A stretch of DNA of 64,000 bases from DATBGO01 sp963840095 (GCA_963840095.1 CAWIXN010000004.1:434001-498000), one strand, 5' to 3'; counted from the first letter of the stretch, positions 26,311 through 34,474 are shown. Program-made: numbers and translations. Notes: generated by a model not told the origin, from the sequence alone.

Positions 26311-26703
26311 TCAGCAGGTCGCGAACGAGCCGGAGTCCCGTTCCTCCCACAGCCGGCGGATCGTGTCGGAGGCAAGCCGTTCCTTGTTGAGGTAGGCAGT
26401 TGCCCCGCTGGCCGCGGCCGCGCGAGGAAGGTCGGCAGCATCGTAGGTCGAGCACAGGATCACGACCACATCGGGATGAGCGGCCGTGATCTGGCGGGTC
26501 GCCTCGATCCCGCTCATCTCCGGCATGTTGATGTCCATCAGCACGAGGGCCGGGCGCAGCCGGTCGACCAGCTCGATCGCCTCCGGCCCGCTCGACGCCT
26601 CGCCAGCGAACTCGAAGCCCTCAAGACGGCGCAGCACGGCCCTGGCGGCCGAGCGGAAGGGCGCCTGGTCATCTACCACGAGCACGGAACGCGGGCTGGT
26701 CAC
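26311..26703 (-). CDS. Single-domain response regulator (REC only)
   Basis: A 130-residue receiver starting at GTG 26703 (VTSPRSVLVVDDQAPFRSAA); a longer start at 26784 adds glycine- and serine-rich sequence of no known kind. Acidic pair Asp11-Asp12, phospho-acceptor Asp57 in LVLMDINMPEMSG, Ser/Thr switch in ILCSTYD and Lys in AYLNKERL. There is no output domain; the protein ends shortly after the last helix (RLWEERDSGSFATC). Such proteins relay phosphate or act by protein contact. It converges with the histidine kinase gene, 34 bases from its end, and lies downstream of the NarL regulator on the same strand. Confidence 0.85.
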   Translation of the reverse strand: MTSPRSVLVVDDQAPFRSAARAVLRRLEGFEFAGEASSGPEAIELVDRLRPALVLMDINMPEMSGIEATRQITAAHPDVVVILCSTYDAADLPRAAAASGATAYLNKERLASDTIRRLWEERDSGSFATC

Positions 26704-26793
26704 GGAATCAGCTTCGCACGAGCCGTCGCCGCTGCCGAGGGTGCTGCCATCCGGAGCTGGGGTGTGGCCAGCCTCCCAGGCCACCGCGGAACG

Positions 26794-27468
26794 TCACCGT
26801 TCCTCCTGCTGGCTGAGGAAGACCAGCACCGCCTTGACCCTGCGGTTAACGTCCTTCTCCTCGGACAGGCCCAGCTTGGCGAAGATCGAGTTGGTGTGCT
26901 TCTCCACGGCGCGCTCGGTGACCAACAAGGTGGTGGCAATCGCGGCGTTGCTCTTGCCCTGAGCCATCTCGGCCAGGATCTCGGCCTCCCTGGGCGTCAG
27001 CGATGACAGGCCCGACTGGCGCTCCTGCGAGCGCGCCCGCACCAGCTCGTCGACGACGAGGGGGTCGATCACCGACCCTCCCTGCGCGACGACGCGGATG
27101 GCCCTGGCCAGCTCGTCCACGCTGCCGATCCGCTCCTTGAGCAGGTAGCCCCGTCCGGCCGAGCCGTGCTCGAGCAGGGCAAGCGCGTACCTGGGAGCGG
27201 TGTACTGGCTCAGCACCAGCACTCCGACCTGCGGGTGATTGTCCCAGATCCAGGCGGCCGCCTGGATGCCCTCATCGGTGCCGGTCGGCGGCATCCGGAT
27301 GTCGGTGACGACCACGTCGGGTACCTGCTCACCGACAACGGCAAGCAGTTGCGGCAGGTCGGACGCCGCCCCGACCAGCTCGAAGTCATCGTTGGCCGCA
27401 ACCAGGCGGGAGATGCCCTCCCTGAGGAGCACATGGTCCTCGGCCAGCGCGACGCGGATTTTTCCCAT
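26794..27468 (-). CDS. NarL/FixJ-family response regulator
   Basis: A 224-residue regulator from ATG 27468. The receiver covers 4-120 with phospho-acceptor Asp56 (DVVVTDIRMPPTGTDEGIQA), Ser/Thr in VLVLSQYT and Lys in YLLKERIG. The LuxR-type HTH covers about 155-215: LTPREAEILAEMAQGKSNAA then IATTLLVTERAVEKHTNSIF and AKLGLSEE. The receiver resembles that of the REC-cyclase fusion (MPP after the Asp, LSQY, G-Y-LLK), suggesting a common origin. Likely partner of the HisKA_3 kinase just beyond the single-domain receiver. Target promoters cannot be named. Confidence 0.92.
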   Translation of the reverse strand: MGKIRVALAEDHVLLREGISRLVAANDDFELVGAASDLPQLLAVVGEQVPDVVVTDIRMPPTGTDEGIQAAAWIWDNHPQVGVLVLSQYTAPRYALALLEHGSAGRGYLLKERIGSVDELARAIRVVAQGGSVIDPLVVDELVRARSQERQSGLSSLTPREAEILAEMAQGKSNAAIATTLLVTERAVEKHTNSIFAKLGLSEEKDVNRRVKAVLVFLSQQEER

Positions 27469-27652
27469 TCCGGATCGGATCGTAGCGCGCCGCGCCCGCC
27501 CAATGCGACAGGCTCCCGCGCTGTCTGCGAGCCGTGATGGGCCAGGGCCACTGATTCAGCGCGCTACCCCCGGCTGGCGTGGCTGACGCCCTCAGCGCGG
27601 GGGCGGGCCCGAGGCCGGCCAGGCGGCACTGCGGCCTGGTCAGCAGCGAGAG

Positions 27653-27930
27653 CTAGTCATCGTGCTCGAACGCGGCCCGGCACATCGCCACGGCGCCGGA
27701 ACCGCACGCGTGCAGCAGCGCCCCGCCAGTGGAACTCGCAGCCGTGACCGTGACGCAGCCGTCGTGCGACGACGGTCCGTACGCGCCAGGCTGGACAGCA
27801 GCCCATATGCCAGGCCGACGAATACGGCCAGGACCAGGCCGCCGACGATGGCGATGCCCCGTTTGTCCCGGCGGGTTAGGGGCTCTGGCTTGGGCTGCCT
27901 CCGAGGGTCGCCCGCCAAGGTGGCCAGCAC
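27653..27930 (-). pseudogene. Small single-pass membrane protein, frameshifted
   Basis: From GTG 27930 the frame reads a basic proline-rich start (DPRRQPKPEPLTRRDKR) and one membrane helix (GIAIVGGLVLAVFVGLAYGL LSSLA). Around 27795 the reading must change frame to continue PGAYGPSSHDGCVTVTAASS and TGGALLHACGSGAVAMCRAA FEHDD to the stop at 27653. The second part has three cysteines and looks like a secreted tail. Together they resemble an actinobacterial family of unknown function. One indel separates the halves; it could be decay or a sequencing error. Confidence 0.55.
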
Positions 27931-28161
27931 GTGGGATCTGATCGTGCCAGCCTCCCTTCCTCACAGCCCCCCAGCACTCGCCAAGGAACCCACGATCCGC
28001 CGGCCAACTGGCTCGAGACGCGCAGAATGCTCATTCGGGTGCGGGACGGGACGGCAATGCCGACCAGGCGGCACCGGCGCCAGATTAGGCGGGTCGGAAT
28101 CGGGGGTGCGCGGGCGGCCGCCGGCACGGTGCGTGACCAAGATGGCCTGGTAGCCGCCCGG

Positions 28162-28731
28162 TCAGGAAACCTCGGCTCGAAGCTCGGACGGCGCGAATGG
28201 TGCACCATGGCCGGGCACGATGAGCGCCGGCGCCAGCGCGAGCAGCCTGGCGCGTGAGCGCTCCAGCAGTGCCTGGTCCTCGGCGAGGGGATCTTCGGCC
28301 GGTCCCTTCCGTGACCACCACACGTGCGTGCAGGCGGCCAGCCCGCTGGCCGTCGTCACCAGCGTGGTGATGTCTTGCGCCGTGTGGCCAGGCGTGGCCA
28401 TCAGCCGCACCGAGGGCGACAGCTCGAAACCATCAGCGGGCCGTTCGGTCCACAGGTCATCGTGGTAGATGGCCCAGAAGTCGTGGAAACGGGCCCGCTC
28501 GAACAGGGCGGCGTTCAGCGTGTGGTCGGGATGGTGGTGGCTGAAGACCACGTCGCCGACGTCGGCCGGATCGACGCCCAACTGTGCCAGCGGCGCAAGG
28601 ATCCGCTGGCGGCCAGCGACCATGCCGGGATCCACGACGATGACAGCGCCCTCGTCGCGGATCAATACAACGGTGCTGGCGACCCGCTCAGCGGCATACC
28701 CAGCACACAGGACGTCCAGGCGGGCGGTCAT
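28162..28731 (-). CDS. MBL-fold hydrolase
   Basis: A 189-residue protein with a compact metallo-beta-lactamase fold: VVLIRDEGAVIVVDPGMVAG, metal motif SHHHPDH (His65, His67, Asp69, His70), then MATPGHTAQDITTLV with the third-site histidine, and LIVPGHGAPF with the last one. Length is that of short glyoxalase-II-like or quorum-lactonase-like members. DHTLNAALFERARFHDFWAI after the motif resembles the MBLAC1/hydroxyacylglutathione-hydrolase-like group. Substrate unknown; no operon partner. Confidence 0.85.
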   Translation of the reverse strand: MTARLDVLCAGYAAERVASTVVLIRDEGAVIVVDPGMVAGRQRILAPLAQLGVDPADVGDVVFSHHHPDHTLNAALFERARFHDFWAIYHDDLWTERPADGFELSPSVRLMATPGHTAQDITTLVTTASGLAACTHVWWSRKGPAEDPLAEDQALLERSRARLLALAPALIVPGHGAPFAPSELRAEVS

Positions 28732-29017
28732 ACGCCAATCCTGTCACCGCCGTTCGCGGCCCGCCCGCCAACGCAAGCAGCCGGTGACGCCGGCAGCTCG
28801 GCCAGGGACTGCCAGTGCGCGATGCGCCGATCCTCCCCAGGTCCGCGCCCGCAGCGGCATGTGCACAACCTGGAGGAGGAATTCGTCATCGAGACCCGCC
28901 CAAAGATGCAATGTGAGGGGGACCTCCCCGGCGTCAGTCGTAGCAGCATCTACGACATGCGGGCTTAGGGAACAAGCTCCCTGTCCCAGTTTCGGTAGGA
29001 GCTCGGGGAGGTCCCTC

Positions 29018-29213
29018 ATGAGCATCGTAGGCGGGTTCGACGTGCATCGCCGCCAGCTGACCTTCGATTATCTGGACACCGTGACCGGGGAGGTGAATCG
29101 GGGCCGGGTGGTGCCGGCCGACCGAGAGCATCTGCGGGCCTGGCTGGCCCGGTTCGCCGGCCAGGACGACGTGCATTTCGCGCTGGAGGGGTGCACCGGG
29201 TGGCGGTATGTGG
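29018..29213 (+). mobile_element. IS110-family transposase fragment (5' end)
   Basis: From ATG 29018 the frame reads MSIVGGFDVHRRQLTFDYLD, TVTGEVNRGRVVPADREHLR AWLARFAG and VHFALEGCTGWRYVV. This is the N-terminal RuvC-like (DEDD) domain of an IS110 transposase, with the first Asp at residue 8 and the Glu in ALEGCTGW. Similarity stops at about 29213, where group II intron-like sequence begins. The remaining ~300 codons are absent from the window. In IS110 elements the segment upstream of the gene encodes the bridge RNA; the ~270 bases before 29018 could include its remains. Confidence 0.7.
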
Positions 29214-30480
29214 TGCTGCGCCGTGAGGCGCTGTCTGTTCGAGTGGAGGTGAGAGACCTTCGCCTCCGTCCTGTCGCAGCAGGGCGGTGAAGCTGAGGGC
29301 AGCCTGATCCGGGTGGTGCCGGGGAGGGCGGGAGCAGCCCTGACAAAGCCGGGACGTGTCAGCACTGCCAGATGGGGCGGGCCCGGCGAGCGTGGCGGAA
29401 AGGAGTACGAGAGGAACCGGCGTTATTACGTCCTTCACAAACGCCACCGGCTCGAATCTGGCGGATCTGGGCCGGGCGCGGCGCGTCCCGCCGATGATGA
29501 CGCGGCGGGAACTCCCGGCGCGGCGATGACCACCGCGCGCGGGGAGGCCACAGGGAAGGCCTGCGGCGTACCTGTGGCGAGGCCGCTGGGACACAGCCGG
29601 GCTCCTCCTCCGCCGAGCGAACGACAGTGAACACGGGAACCGCCCGGTCATGGTTCCCGGCGGCGGGCATCCGGCCCGCTGGCCGGGATAGGCGCACCGA
29701 CCGCTGAACGGGCCGGGCGGGGCGGAGCCGCCGTAGTACTCCGGGCCGGGGAGAGCCCGGCACATGGGGAAGGGCGGCAGCGGTTTCGAGGAGGGAAGGA
29801 GGCTGCAATGCCGCAAGACGCACCGCCGAACGGCGGTGCCCGCGATGACGTCCCGCAGGGGCCGTGGCTGCGGGTAGCGGGGATGCAGGCCAAGCTTCAC
29901 CGTTGGGCGGCGGCTGATCCTGGCCGCCGGTTCGATGACCTGTTCAACTTCGTGTGCGACCCGGCGACGCTGATCGTGGCGTTTGACCGGGTCGCGGGGA
30001 ACCGGGGCGCGAACACGCCCGGCGTGGACGGCTGGACCGTCGCGCTGGTCGGGGAGCGCATCGGGGTCCCGGGGTTCCTGGATGACCTGCGTGCCCAGCT
30101 GAAAGCGGGCGCGTTCCGGCCGCTGCCGGTGCGGGAACGCAAGATCCCTAAGCCGGGAGGGTCGGGGAAACTGAGGAAACTCGGCATCCCCGCCGTGGCC
30201 GACAAGGTGGTCCAGGCCGCGCTGAAGCTCGTGCTGGAGCCCATCTTCGAGGCGGACTTTGAGCCGGTCTCTTACGGGTTCCGGCCGATGCGGCGGGCGC
30301 ACGACGCGATCGCCGAGATTCACCACTACGGCACCTGCGGTTACCGGTGGGTGCTGGACGCGGACATCGAGGCGGCCTTCGACAACCTCTCACACTGCGC
30401 TGTTCTAGAGCGGGTGCGGGCTAGGGTCAAGGACAAGCGCGTGCTGTCGCTGGTGAAGGCGGCGGCTCCCATCGGTGACC
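29213..30480 (+). mobile_element. Group II intron, 3'-truncated
   Basis: About 600 bases of GC-rich, structured non-coding sequence precede a reverse-transcriptase gene of the intron-encoded type, the layout of a bacterial group II intron (domains I-IV followed by the protein inside domain IV). The left boundary is placed where IS110 similarity ends, near GTGCTGCGCC; it is approximate. The right side is lost: neither the rest of the protein nor a domain V hairpin is visible before unrelated sequence begins near 30480. The intron had invaded the IS110 transposase gene. Confidence 0.6.
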
Positions 30481-30557
30481 CCGGGAGAAGCTGGTCGCCG
30501 TCGGCGGCTGGTTCTCCCTGCGTCTGCCCTCAGCCTACATCCGCAATCAGAAACTAG
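29808..30557 (+). pseudogene. Group II intron reverse transcriptase/maturase, truncated
   Basis: From ATG 29808, about 220 residues match the N-terminal half of group II intron proteins: KLHRWAAADPGRRFDDLFNF, VAGNRGANTPGVDGWTV, FRPLPVRERKIPKPGGSGKL RKLGIPAVADKVVQAALKLV, SYGFRPMRRAHDAIAEI and the first catalytic Asp in WVLDADIEAAFDNLSH. Similarity ends after VLSLVKA (about 30463); the YADD motif, thumb, maturase and endonuclease domains are missing, and the frame runs on for ~30 unrelated residues. Inactive. Confidence 0.85.
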
Positions 30558-30590
30558 CAATATATTTCTAGAAACTGTGGTAGTTTCTCA
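30550..30590. promoter_or_regulatory. AT-rich promoter/operator with inverted repeat
   Basis: An unusually AT-rich 40 bases in a GC-rich region. It contains a perfect inverted repeat GAAACT-GTGGT-AGTTTC (30571-30587) and an upstream partner GAAACTA (30550-30556). It ends four bases before the GTG of the winged-helix remnant, so it is probably that gene's own operator and promoter, perhaps autoregulated. Confidence 0.5.
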
Positions 30591-30593
30591 AGG

Positions 30594-30901
30594 GTGGCGA
30601 GCTGGAGCTTCCTGACCAGCCACGCCGGGGCGCTGCTGTGCATCGCACGCGACCCGGGCGCACGGTTACGCGACGTCGCGGTCAGCCTGGGCATCCCGAA
30701 CGCGGCGCCTACCGCATCGTCACCGACCTGTCCGCACCGGCTATGTCATCAAGCAGAAAGACGGCCACCGCAACCGCCGCCAGATCCAGGCGCACCTCCC
30801 GCTATCAGAACCCACCAGCCAGGAACCCGCCATCGGCGACGTCCTGGCCCTCCCTGCCGACGCCGGCGCGAGACTACCGCTGACCGGTACGGGACCAGCC
30901 T
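30594..30901 (+). pseudogene. Winged-helix transcriptional regulator, frameshifted
   Basis: GTG 30594 starts VASWSFLTSHAGALLCIARD PGARLRDVAVSLGI, the opening of a common actinobacterial winged-helix family (W-x-FLTxHAxVLLCIARDP). The frame must shift near 30695 to read PERGAYRIVTDL (the recognition helix) and again near 30733 to read RTGYVIKQKDGHRNRRQIQA HLPLSEPTSQEPAIGDVLAL. Both shifts are single-base-sized. The reassembled protein has the normal wing and tail. Now non-functional, though the operator in front of it is preserved. Confidence 0.7.
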
Positions 30902-31198
30902 GAGGGCGCCGCAGCTGAGCGGCGTGCATTTGCACCGCCGGCAGACAGCCGGCGCCGAGCAGCCTGTCCCTCATCTGACCGGAGGCCCGTGATGGACCCC
31001 GACAGCGGCGTTCTTCCCAGCCCGGGCCTTTCCTCCCGGACCGAGGGCGCCCATACCATCGCCGCGCTCCGCGGGCGGCACGATAGACACCCGCATAGCG
31101 CAGTCCGCTCGTGGGCTCGGGGCTACTGTCTTGCGTAGCCTTGCTCCAGTTCGGCCGCCACGGCTGCCATGATCGGCTCGCCCTAGAGCGAATCGTGG
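30902..31198. other. Intergenic region, nothing recognised
   Basis: Nearly 300 bases with no credible reading frame, repeat or hairpin noticed. Confidence 0.35.
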
Positions 31199-31489
31199 TC
31201 AGGGTTTATCCCACTCGGTAAAGTCCATCTTGTTAGCACCGCATTTGGCGCATTGGTAGGACCCGTAGAACCGAATGCGCTCGCGCGGATAGCCCTCCGC
31301 AGGGCCACGCCGGTCCTCACCGTTTTCGATCAGATTCCAGGCGTGAACTACGCCAGGGCTATCCTTCGTATCTCCCTTATGGCAAGTCGCTGCCGCCATG
31401 AACGCGGCATTCCTACGCTCCTGCTCGATGCGTCGCTGCTGCTCTTCGCGTGCCCTAGCGCGCTCCTGGCGCTTGCGTCTGAAAGTCAA
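31199..31489 (-). CDS. Small hypothetical protein, phage/ICE-like
   Basis: A 96-residue protein with a very basic, helical N-terminus (MTFRRKRQERARAREEQQRR IEQERR), a middle HKGDTKDSPGVVHAWNLIEN, and a C-terminus GSYQCAKCGANKMDFTEWDK with one CxxC pair. The C-terminus looks like half a zinc ribbon. Composition is less GC-rich than the chromosome around it. Function unknown; grouped with the small genes to 33434 as remains of a mobile element. Confidence 0.5.
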   Translation of the reverse strand: MTFRRKRQERARAREEQQRRIEQERRNAAFMAAATCHKGDTKDSPGVVHAWNLIENGEDRRGPAEGYPRERIRFYGSYQCAKCGANKMDFTEWDKP

Positions 31490-31648
31490 TAGCCTCTTCC
31501 CTTAGCTCTCGCTCGCCGCTGGGCCGCGCGCCGACTTGCCGTCGCTATCGCCATCGGGCCGTAGGCGGCCGGGTTGCCGCGCTGGTGGTCCCGCCGCGGC
31601 CATGTCTTTGACGGGCGGGACATGTCGCCGCGACGAGCGGCCGGTGTC

Positions 31649-31891
31649 TCAGCTGCTGCATGACAACGCCCCCCTCATTACCGGGCACACCTCGTAACGG
31701 CGGTTAGACGCGGCCTTCGCCGCAGCGGCACGCCACGCGGTGGCTTCATAGTTCGCCGCGTCTCGGTCCATGAGATCCGAGCACGTCAGCACGGCGGCCT
31801 GTCCGGGCCCGCTGAACACAACGACGACGTACCCGAGGACAGCCGGGCTCTGAGTCGCGTCGGGGTCTTCGGATCGCGCCGACAGTTTCAT
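31649..31891 (-). CDS. Small hypothetical protein
   Basis: An 80-residue frame from ATG 31891 (MKLSARSEDPDATQSPAVLG then YVVVVFSGPGQAAVLTCSDL). A short beta-rich part is followed by a helix (YEATAWRAAAAKAASNRRYE) and two cysteines near the end. An upstream start at 31969 adds arginine-rich residues of shadow type. Family unknown. Retained because it lies in line with the neighbouring minus-strand genes. Confidence 0.4.
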   Translation of the reverse strand: MKLSARSEDPDATQSPAVLGYVVVVFSGPGQAAVLTCSDLMDRDAANYEATAWRAAAAKAASNRRYEVCPVMRGALSCSS

Positions 31892-32067
31892 TGCCCAGCC
31901 TCGGCGAACAGGTAGAGAGGGACATCGGGTACGCGGTTCATCCAGAGCGCGCTTCCGGGCGTGTGGCACTCGCCGTCCGCGCTCTCATGCTGGTCCCGCA
32001 GGTTGCGCCTGGGCCGACTGCGGGCTGGTAGTGCTCCAGCCCTGCGGGCTCACCCACACCTGTCCGG

Positions 32068-32547
32068 TCATGACACGATCCCCGAGGCGCGGCCGACATC
32101 CCGCGAGCATGCGTCACAACCGAACGTGCCTCGCTCGATCCGGGATCCGCGTGGCTCCTGCGGATGCGAGCACTCCGTCGCCGGGCACGCCGCAGCGTGG
32201 GCGGTGAACGGGAACCGGCACGCTGGGTCACATCCCCGCGCGACCGCTTCCACCTGAGCCTCGGCCTTGCGCCACTCCAGCTCCCGCCCGGCTGCACCGC
32301 TGCCGACGAACGCCCGGCAGGCGCGCAGCGACCCGCACATGGTCACCGGGAGCGGGTACGACCCGTCCTTGACGCTCGGCTGGTGGTAGACCAGCCACGG
32401 TGTGCCCGGCCAGTCCTCGCGGGTGAACGACCAGACGCCCTCCGTTATCTCGGCGCCCCAGCACTCGAAGTGCGCAGTGAGCCGGTTGCGGGTGATCCGC
32501 TTGAAGAAGTCGGTCTTGCAGACCAGGGCGAGCACGGCAGTCGGCAT
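32068..32547 (-). CDS. Hypothetical protein of mobile-element type
   Basis: A 159-residue protein from ATG 32547, two bases after the stop of the upstream pseudogene (TGACCATG). It reads MPTAVLALVCKTDFFKRITR NRLTAHFECWGAEITEGVWS, FTREDWPGTPWLVYHQPSVK and PVTMCGSLRACRAFVGSGAA. The C-terminal part has several cysteines (RGCDPACRFPF, AAACPATECSHP, GTFGCDACSR) that may bind metal. The family was not recognised. Codon use looks real and the spacing implies co-transcription with the DUF6011-like remnant. Confidence 0.5.
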   Translation of the reverse strand: MPTAVLALVCKTDFFKRITRNRLTAHFECWGAEITEGVWSFTREDWPGTPWLVYHQPSVKDGSYPLPVTMCGSLRACRAFVGSGAAGRELEWRKAEAQVEAVARGCDPACRFPFTAHAAACPATECSHPQEPRGSRIERGTFGCDACSRDVGRASGIVS

Positions 32548-32549
32548 GG

Positions 32550-32941
32550 TCACGCTGCCTTCCGGGTCGCAGTCAGGACGCGGGCGGATGCGACGTGGTA
32601 GCACTGGCGGCCGTTCAGCCCGCCCAGGCAGTTGCAGCCGGTCGGCGCGGTCAGGTACACGGCCGCGCCGTTGCTGCCGCACGGTCCGCCACACGCCGAG
32701 GCGCTTGATCGGGACAATCGCGCCGTCCGCGATCAGCTCGGCGGGCCTCCTCAGGCTCCTTCGGGGAGAACCCGACGAGCGCGGCGACGGTCGCGGCGCG
32801 GTGGATGCGGGCGCGGCAGCCGGCGCCGTAGTCGGCCTTGACTCTGGCGGCGGCGGAGAGGTGACGGCCGCAACGCAGGCACCGGGTCTGGCTGGTGATC
32901 TCGTCCTGCTCGGTGTTCCTCGTATCAGCTGTACCAGTCAC
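32550..32941 (-). pseudogene. DUF6011/SWIM-like zinc protein with two frameshifts
   Basis: Starts GTG 32941: MTGTADTRNTEQDEITSQTR then CLRCGRHLSAAARVKADYGA GCRARI, a DUF6011-type zinc motif (CxxCGRxL ... YGxGC). The frame must change near 32745 to give ELIADGAIVPIKRLGVWRTV, and again near 32685 to give SNGAAVYLTAPTGCNCLGGL NGRQCYHVASARVLTA, a SWIM-like Cx1C...CxH pattern, before the TGA at 32550-32552. The joined protein is a type often carried by actinobacterial phages and integrative elements. Both shifts break it. Confidence 0.6.
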
Positions 32942-32942
32942 G

Positions 32943-32968
32943 TGACTAGTATAGTCAAGCGACTAGTA
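32943..32968. promoter_or_regulatory. Operator between divergent genes
   Basis: TGACTA-GTA-TAGTCA is a perfect inverted repeat at 32943-32957, and GACTAGTA recurs at 32961-32968. It fills the 32-base gap between the GTG of the minus-strand DUF6011-like gene and the start of the plus-strand HTH gene. TATAGT inside it could be a -10 element for the HTH gene. The probable ligand is the HTH protein or a lost element repressor. Confidence 0.55.
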
Positions 32969-32973
32969 GGCAG

Positions 32974-33177
32974 GTGTCTATGATTGACGCCGTGCACCAC
33001 CTTGTGGGCGCTGCCGAGATCGGCCGTATCCTCGGCGTCAGCCGCCAGCGCGTCCAACAGCTCATAAGCCGACCCGACTTCCCCCAGCCCGAGGCGGTGC
33101 TCGACATGGGCAAGGTCTGGAAGAAGGACGACGTACTCGCGTGGGCGACGGCCAACGGACGCTCCCCCGTCGGCTGA
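32974..33177 (+). CDS. Small HTH DNA-binding protein (excisionase/AlpA-like)
   Basis: A 67-residue protein (GTG 32974, or ATG 32980). LVGAAEIGRILGVSRQRVQQ LISRPDFPQPEAVLDMGKVW KKDDVLAWATANGR is the classic small winged HTH of excisionases and AlpA-like regulators: helix-turn-helix (AAEIGRILGVSRQRVQQL), an F-P-x-P turn, W and a final helix. Such proteins help excise or control integrative elements. Its operator-bearing divergent promoter is intact, so it may still be expressed. Confidence 0.75.
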   Translation: MSMIDAVHHLVGAAEIGRILGVSRQRVQQLISRPDFPQPEAVLDMGKVWKKDDVLAWATANGRSPVG

Positions 33178-33182
33178 CCCAG

Positions 33183-33434
33183 TCACCGGGTCGCTCTGGC
33201 AGTCAGCGACGGGTCATAGGCCGCCAGGCTCGCGGCGATCTCGTCGAGCAGGCCGAGCACCTCGGCGAGATGCCCGATGCACTTAGGGCACCAGGACAAT
33301 CCCTCCGGCGGCCGATCCGTCAGCGGCTCGATGATCACCGGATCGGAGTTCTGGCATCCCCACCCCGCCTGGCCGCACAGGGTCCGCTTCCAGTCTTTCC
33401 ATCCGCACGGGCCGGATTCCCGGATGACGTGCAA
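33183..33434 (-). CDS. Small cysteine-containing protein of mobile-element type
   Basis: An 83-residue protein from a possible TTG at 33434: LHVIRESGPCGWKDWKRTLC GQAGWG, then DRPPEGLSWCPKCIGHLAEV LGLLDEIAASLAAYDP. The CGWxxWxRTLC and WCPxCxGHLAE motifs recur in small proteins of actinobacterial integrative elements, but their function is unknown. A GGAGGGAAGCGAGGGG stretch lies some 15-30 bases upstream. It is convergent with the HTH gene, five bases apart, and abuts the broken VOC gene, so its 5' end may be damaged. Confidence 0.45.
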   Translation of the reverse strand: MHVIRESGPCGWKDWKRTLCGQAGWGCQNSDPVIIEPLTDRPPEGLSWCPKCIGHLAEVLGLLDEIAASLAAYDPSLTARATR

Positions 33435-33489
33435 GCGCGCCGGATTTGGCCCCTCGCTTCCCTCCGGTCCAGTAGCCGCGGTACATCGC

Positions 33490-33744
33490 CCGGGGCAGCG
33501 AGAACCCGATGACGACGCTGACGCTCGCCGGATCGGCGCGCCAGGCCGTGTGCCAGAGCCGGACCGACTCCGCCGTGTCCAGCTCGAGGCTGAGGTCACC
33601 CGGCATTCTCAGCTGCACGTGGGCGCCGGCCGTGTCCTCGCCGCCGGGCACGACGATCCCGAGCCGACGATAGAAGTCGAGGCTGGCCGGCATGTCACCG
33701 ACAACCACATTGAGCATGCGCAGGTCCGGCGCGCTGTTGCTCAT
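33490..33744 (-). pseudogene. VOC-domain protein, 3'-truncated
   Basis: ATG 33744 starts MSNSAPDLRMLNVVVGDMPA SLDFYRRLGIVVPGGEDTAG, AHVQLRMPGDLSLELDTAES and PASVSVVIGFSLP, the first two-thirds of a single VOC domain. After about 33490 the frame enters unrelated sequence (YRGYWTGGKRGAK) belonging to the mobile-element remnants. The 3' part is not elsewhere in the window. It marks the right edge of an insertion. Confidence 0.65.
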
Positions 33745-34270
33745 CACACCGCAGTCTGCCACAGCAGACCAGGCGCCGCCCGCTGCTGGGGAGTGCGCAG
33801 AACATCTGTTACGCGCGGCCATGACTGCGGAGAGTCCGCTCTCGAGAGCAGTCCATATCAGGCGGTTATCTGAAGCCCATCTGCCAGCAGCCCGGTGGGA
33901 GCACGGGTCCTGCGTCGTTGACATGTAGCTGAACGGCGTTCAAGCAGGGCAGCTAAATTCGAAAAATAGCATCGACAAGGGGACTTGCATGAGGTCTGCG
34001 TCGGCGACATTGTTCAGGTAACGTGTCCACGACGCAGCAAAAAGCCCACAAAATGCCTGCGCTAGCTACTTTGTAGACAGCCCGGCCTGGCTAGAGATCA
34101 GGCGGATGCGCGTGCTTGCCCGGCCGGCGGCTCGGCCACGCTTGGTGACCTGCTGGCGGACGGCAACCCGGGGCTCAGGCGGGCGGAGCCACCCGGGGCG
34201 TTGCGGGCCGGTGTACTGGCCCGCAACCGGGGGCTGCGCGGCATCCGGGCGGGCGCTGGCTGCCGATGTG
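33745..34270. other. Non-coding stretch
   Basis: About 525 bases without a credible gene. The section 33940-34080 is noticeably AT-richer than its surroundings (AAATTCGAAAAATAGC, AAAAAGCCCACAAAATG), as at element boundaries. No repeat or att copy was recognised. Confidence 0.4.
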
Positions 34271-34474
34271 TCAGGTGATGACCCTGACGTTTTCCGCCTA
34301 GGGTCCCTTCTGGCCCTGCGTGACGTCGAACTCGACCTTCTGCCCTTCCTCCAGGCTGGGGGCGCCGCCGCCGGTGATCGCGCTGACGTGCACGAACACG
34401 TCCGGGCCTCCCTCCACCGCGATGAAGCCGTAGCCTCTCCCGCCGTTGAACCACTTCACAGTGCCCTGTGGCAT
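34271..34474 (-). pseudogene. Cold-shock protein (CspA family) with premature stop
   Basis: From ATG 34474: MPQGTVKWFNGGRGYGFIAV EGGPDVFVHVSAITGGGAPS LEEGQKVEFDVTQGQKGP, then TAG at 34298-34300. RNP-1 (GRGYGFIAV) and RNP-2 (VFVHVSAI) are intact. Past the stop the same frame reads AENVRVIT and ends at TGA 34271, exactly the usual Csp ending (GPQAENV). A single CAG to TAG change explains the stop. The shortened 58-residue form lacks the last beta strand of the OB fold, so it is probably unstable unless the stop is suppressed. Confidence 0.85.
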
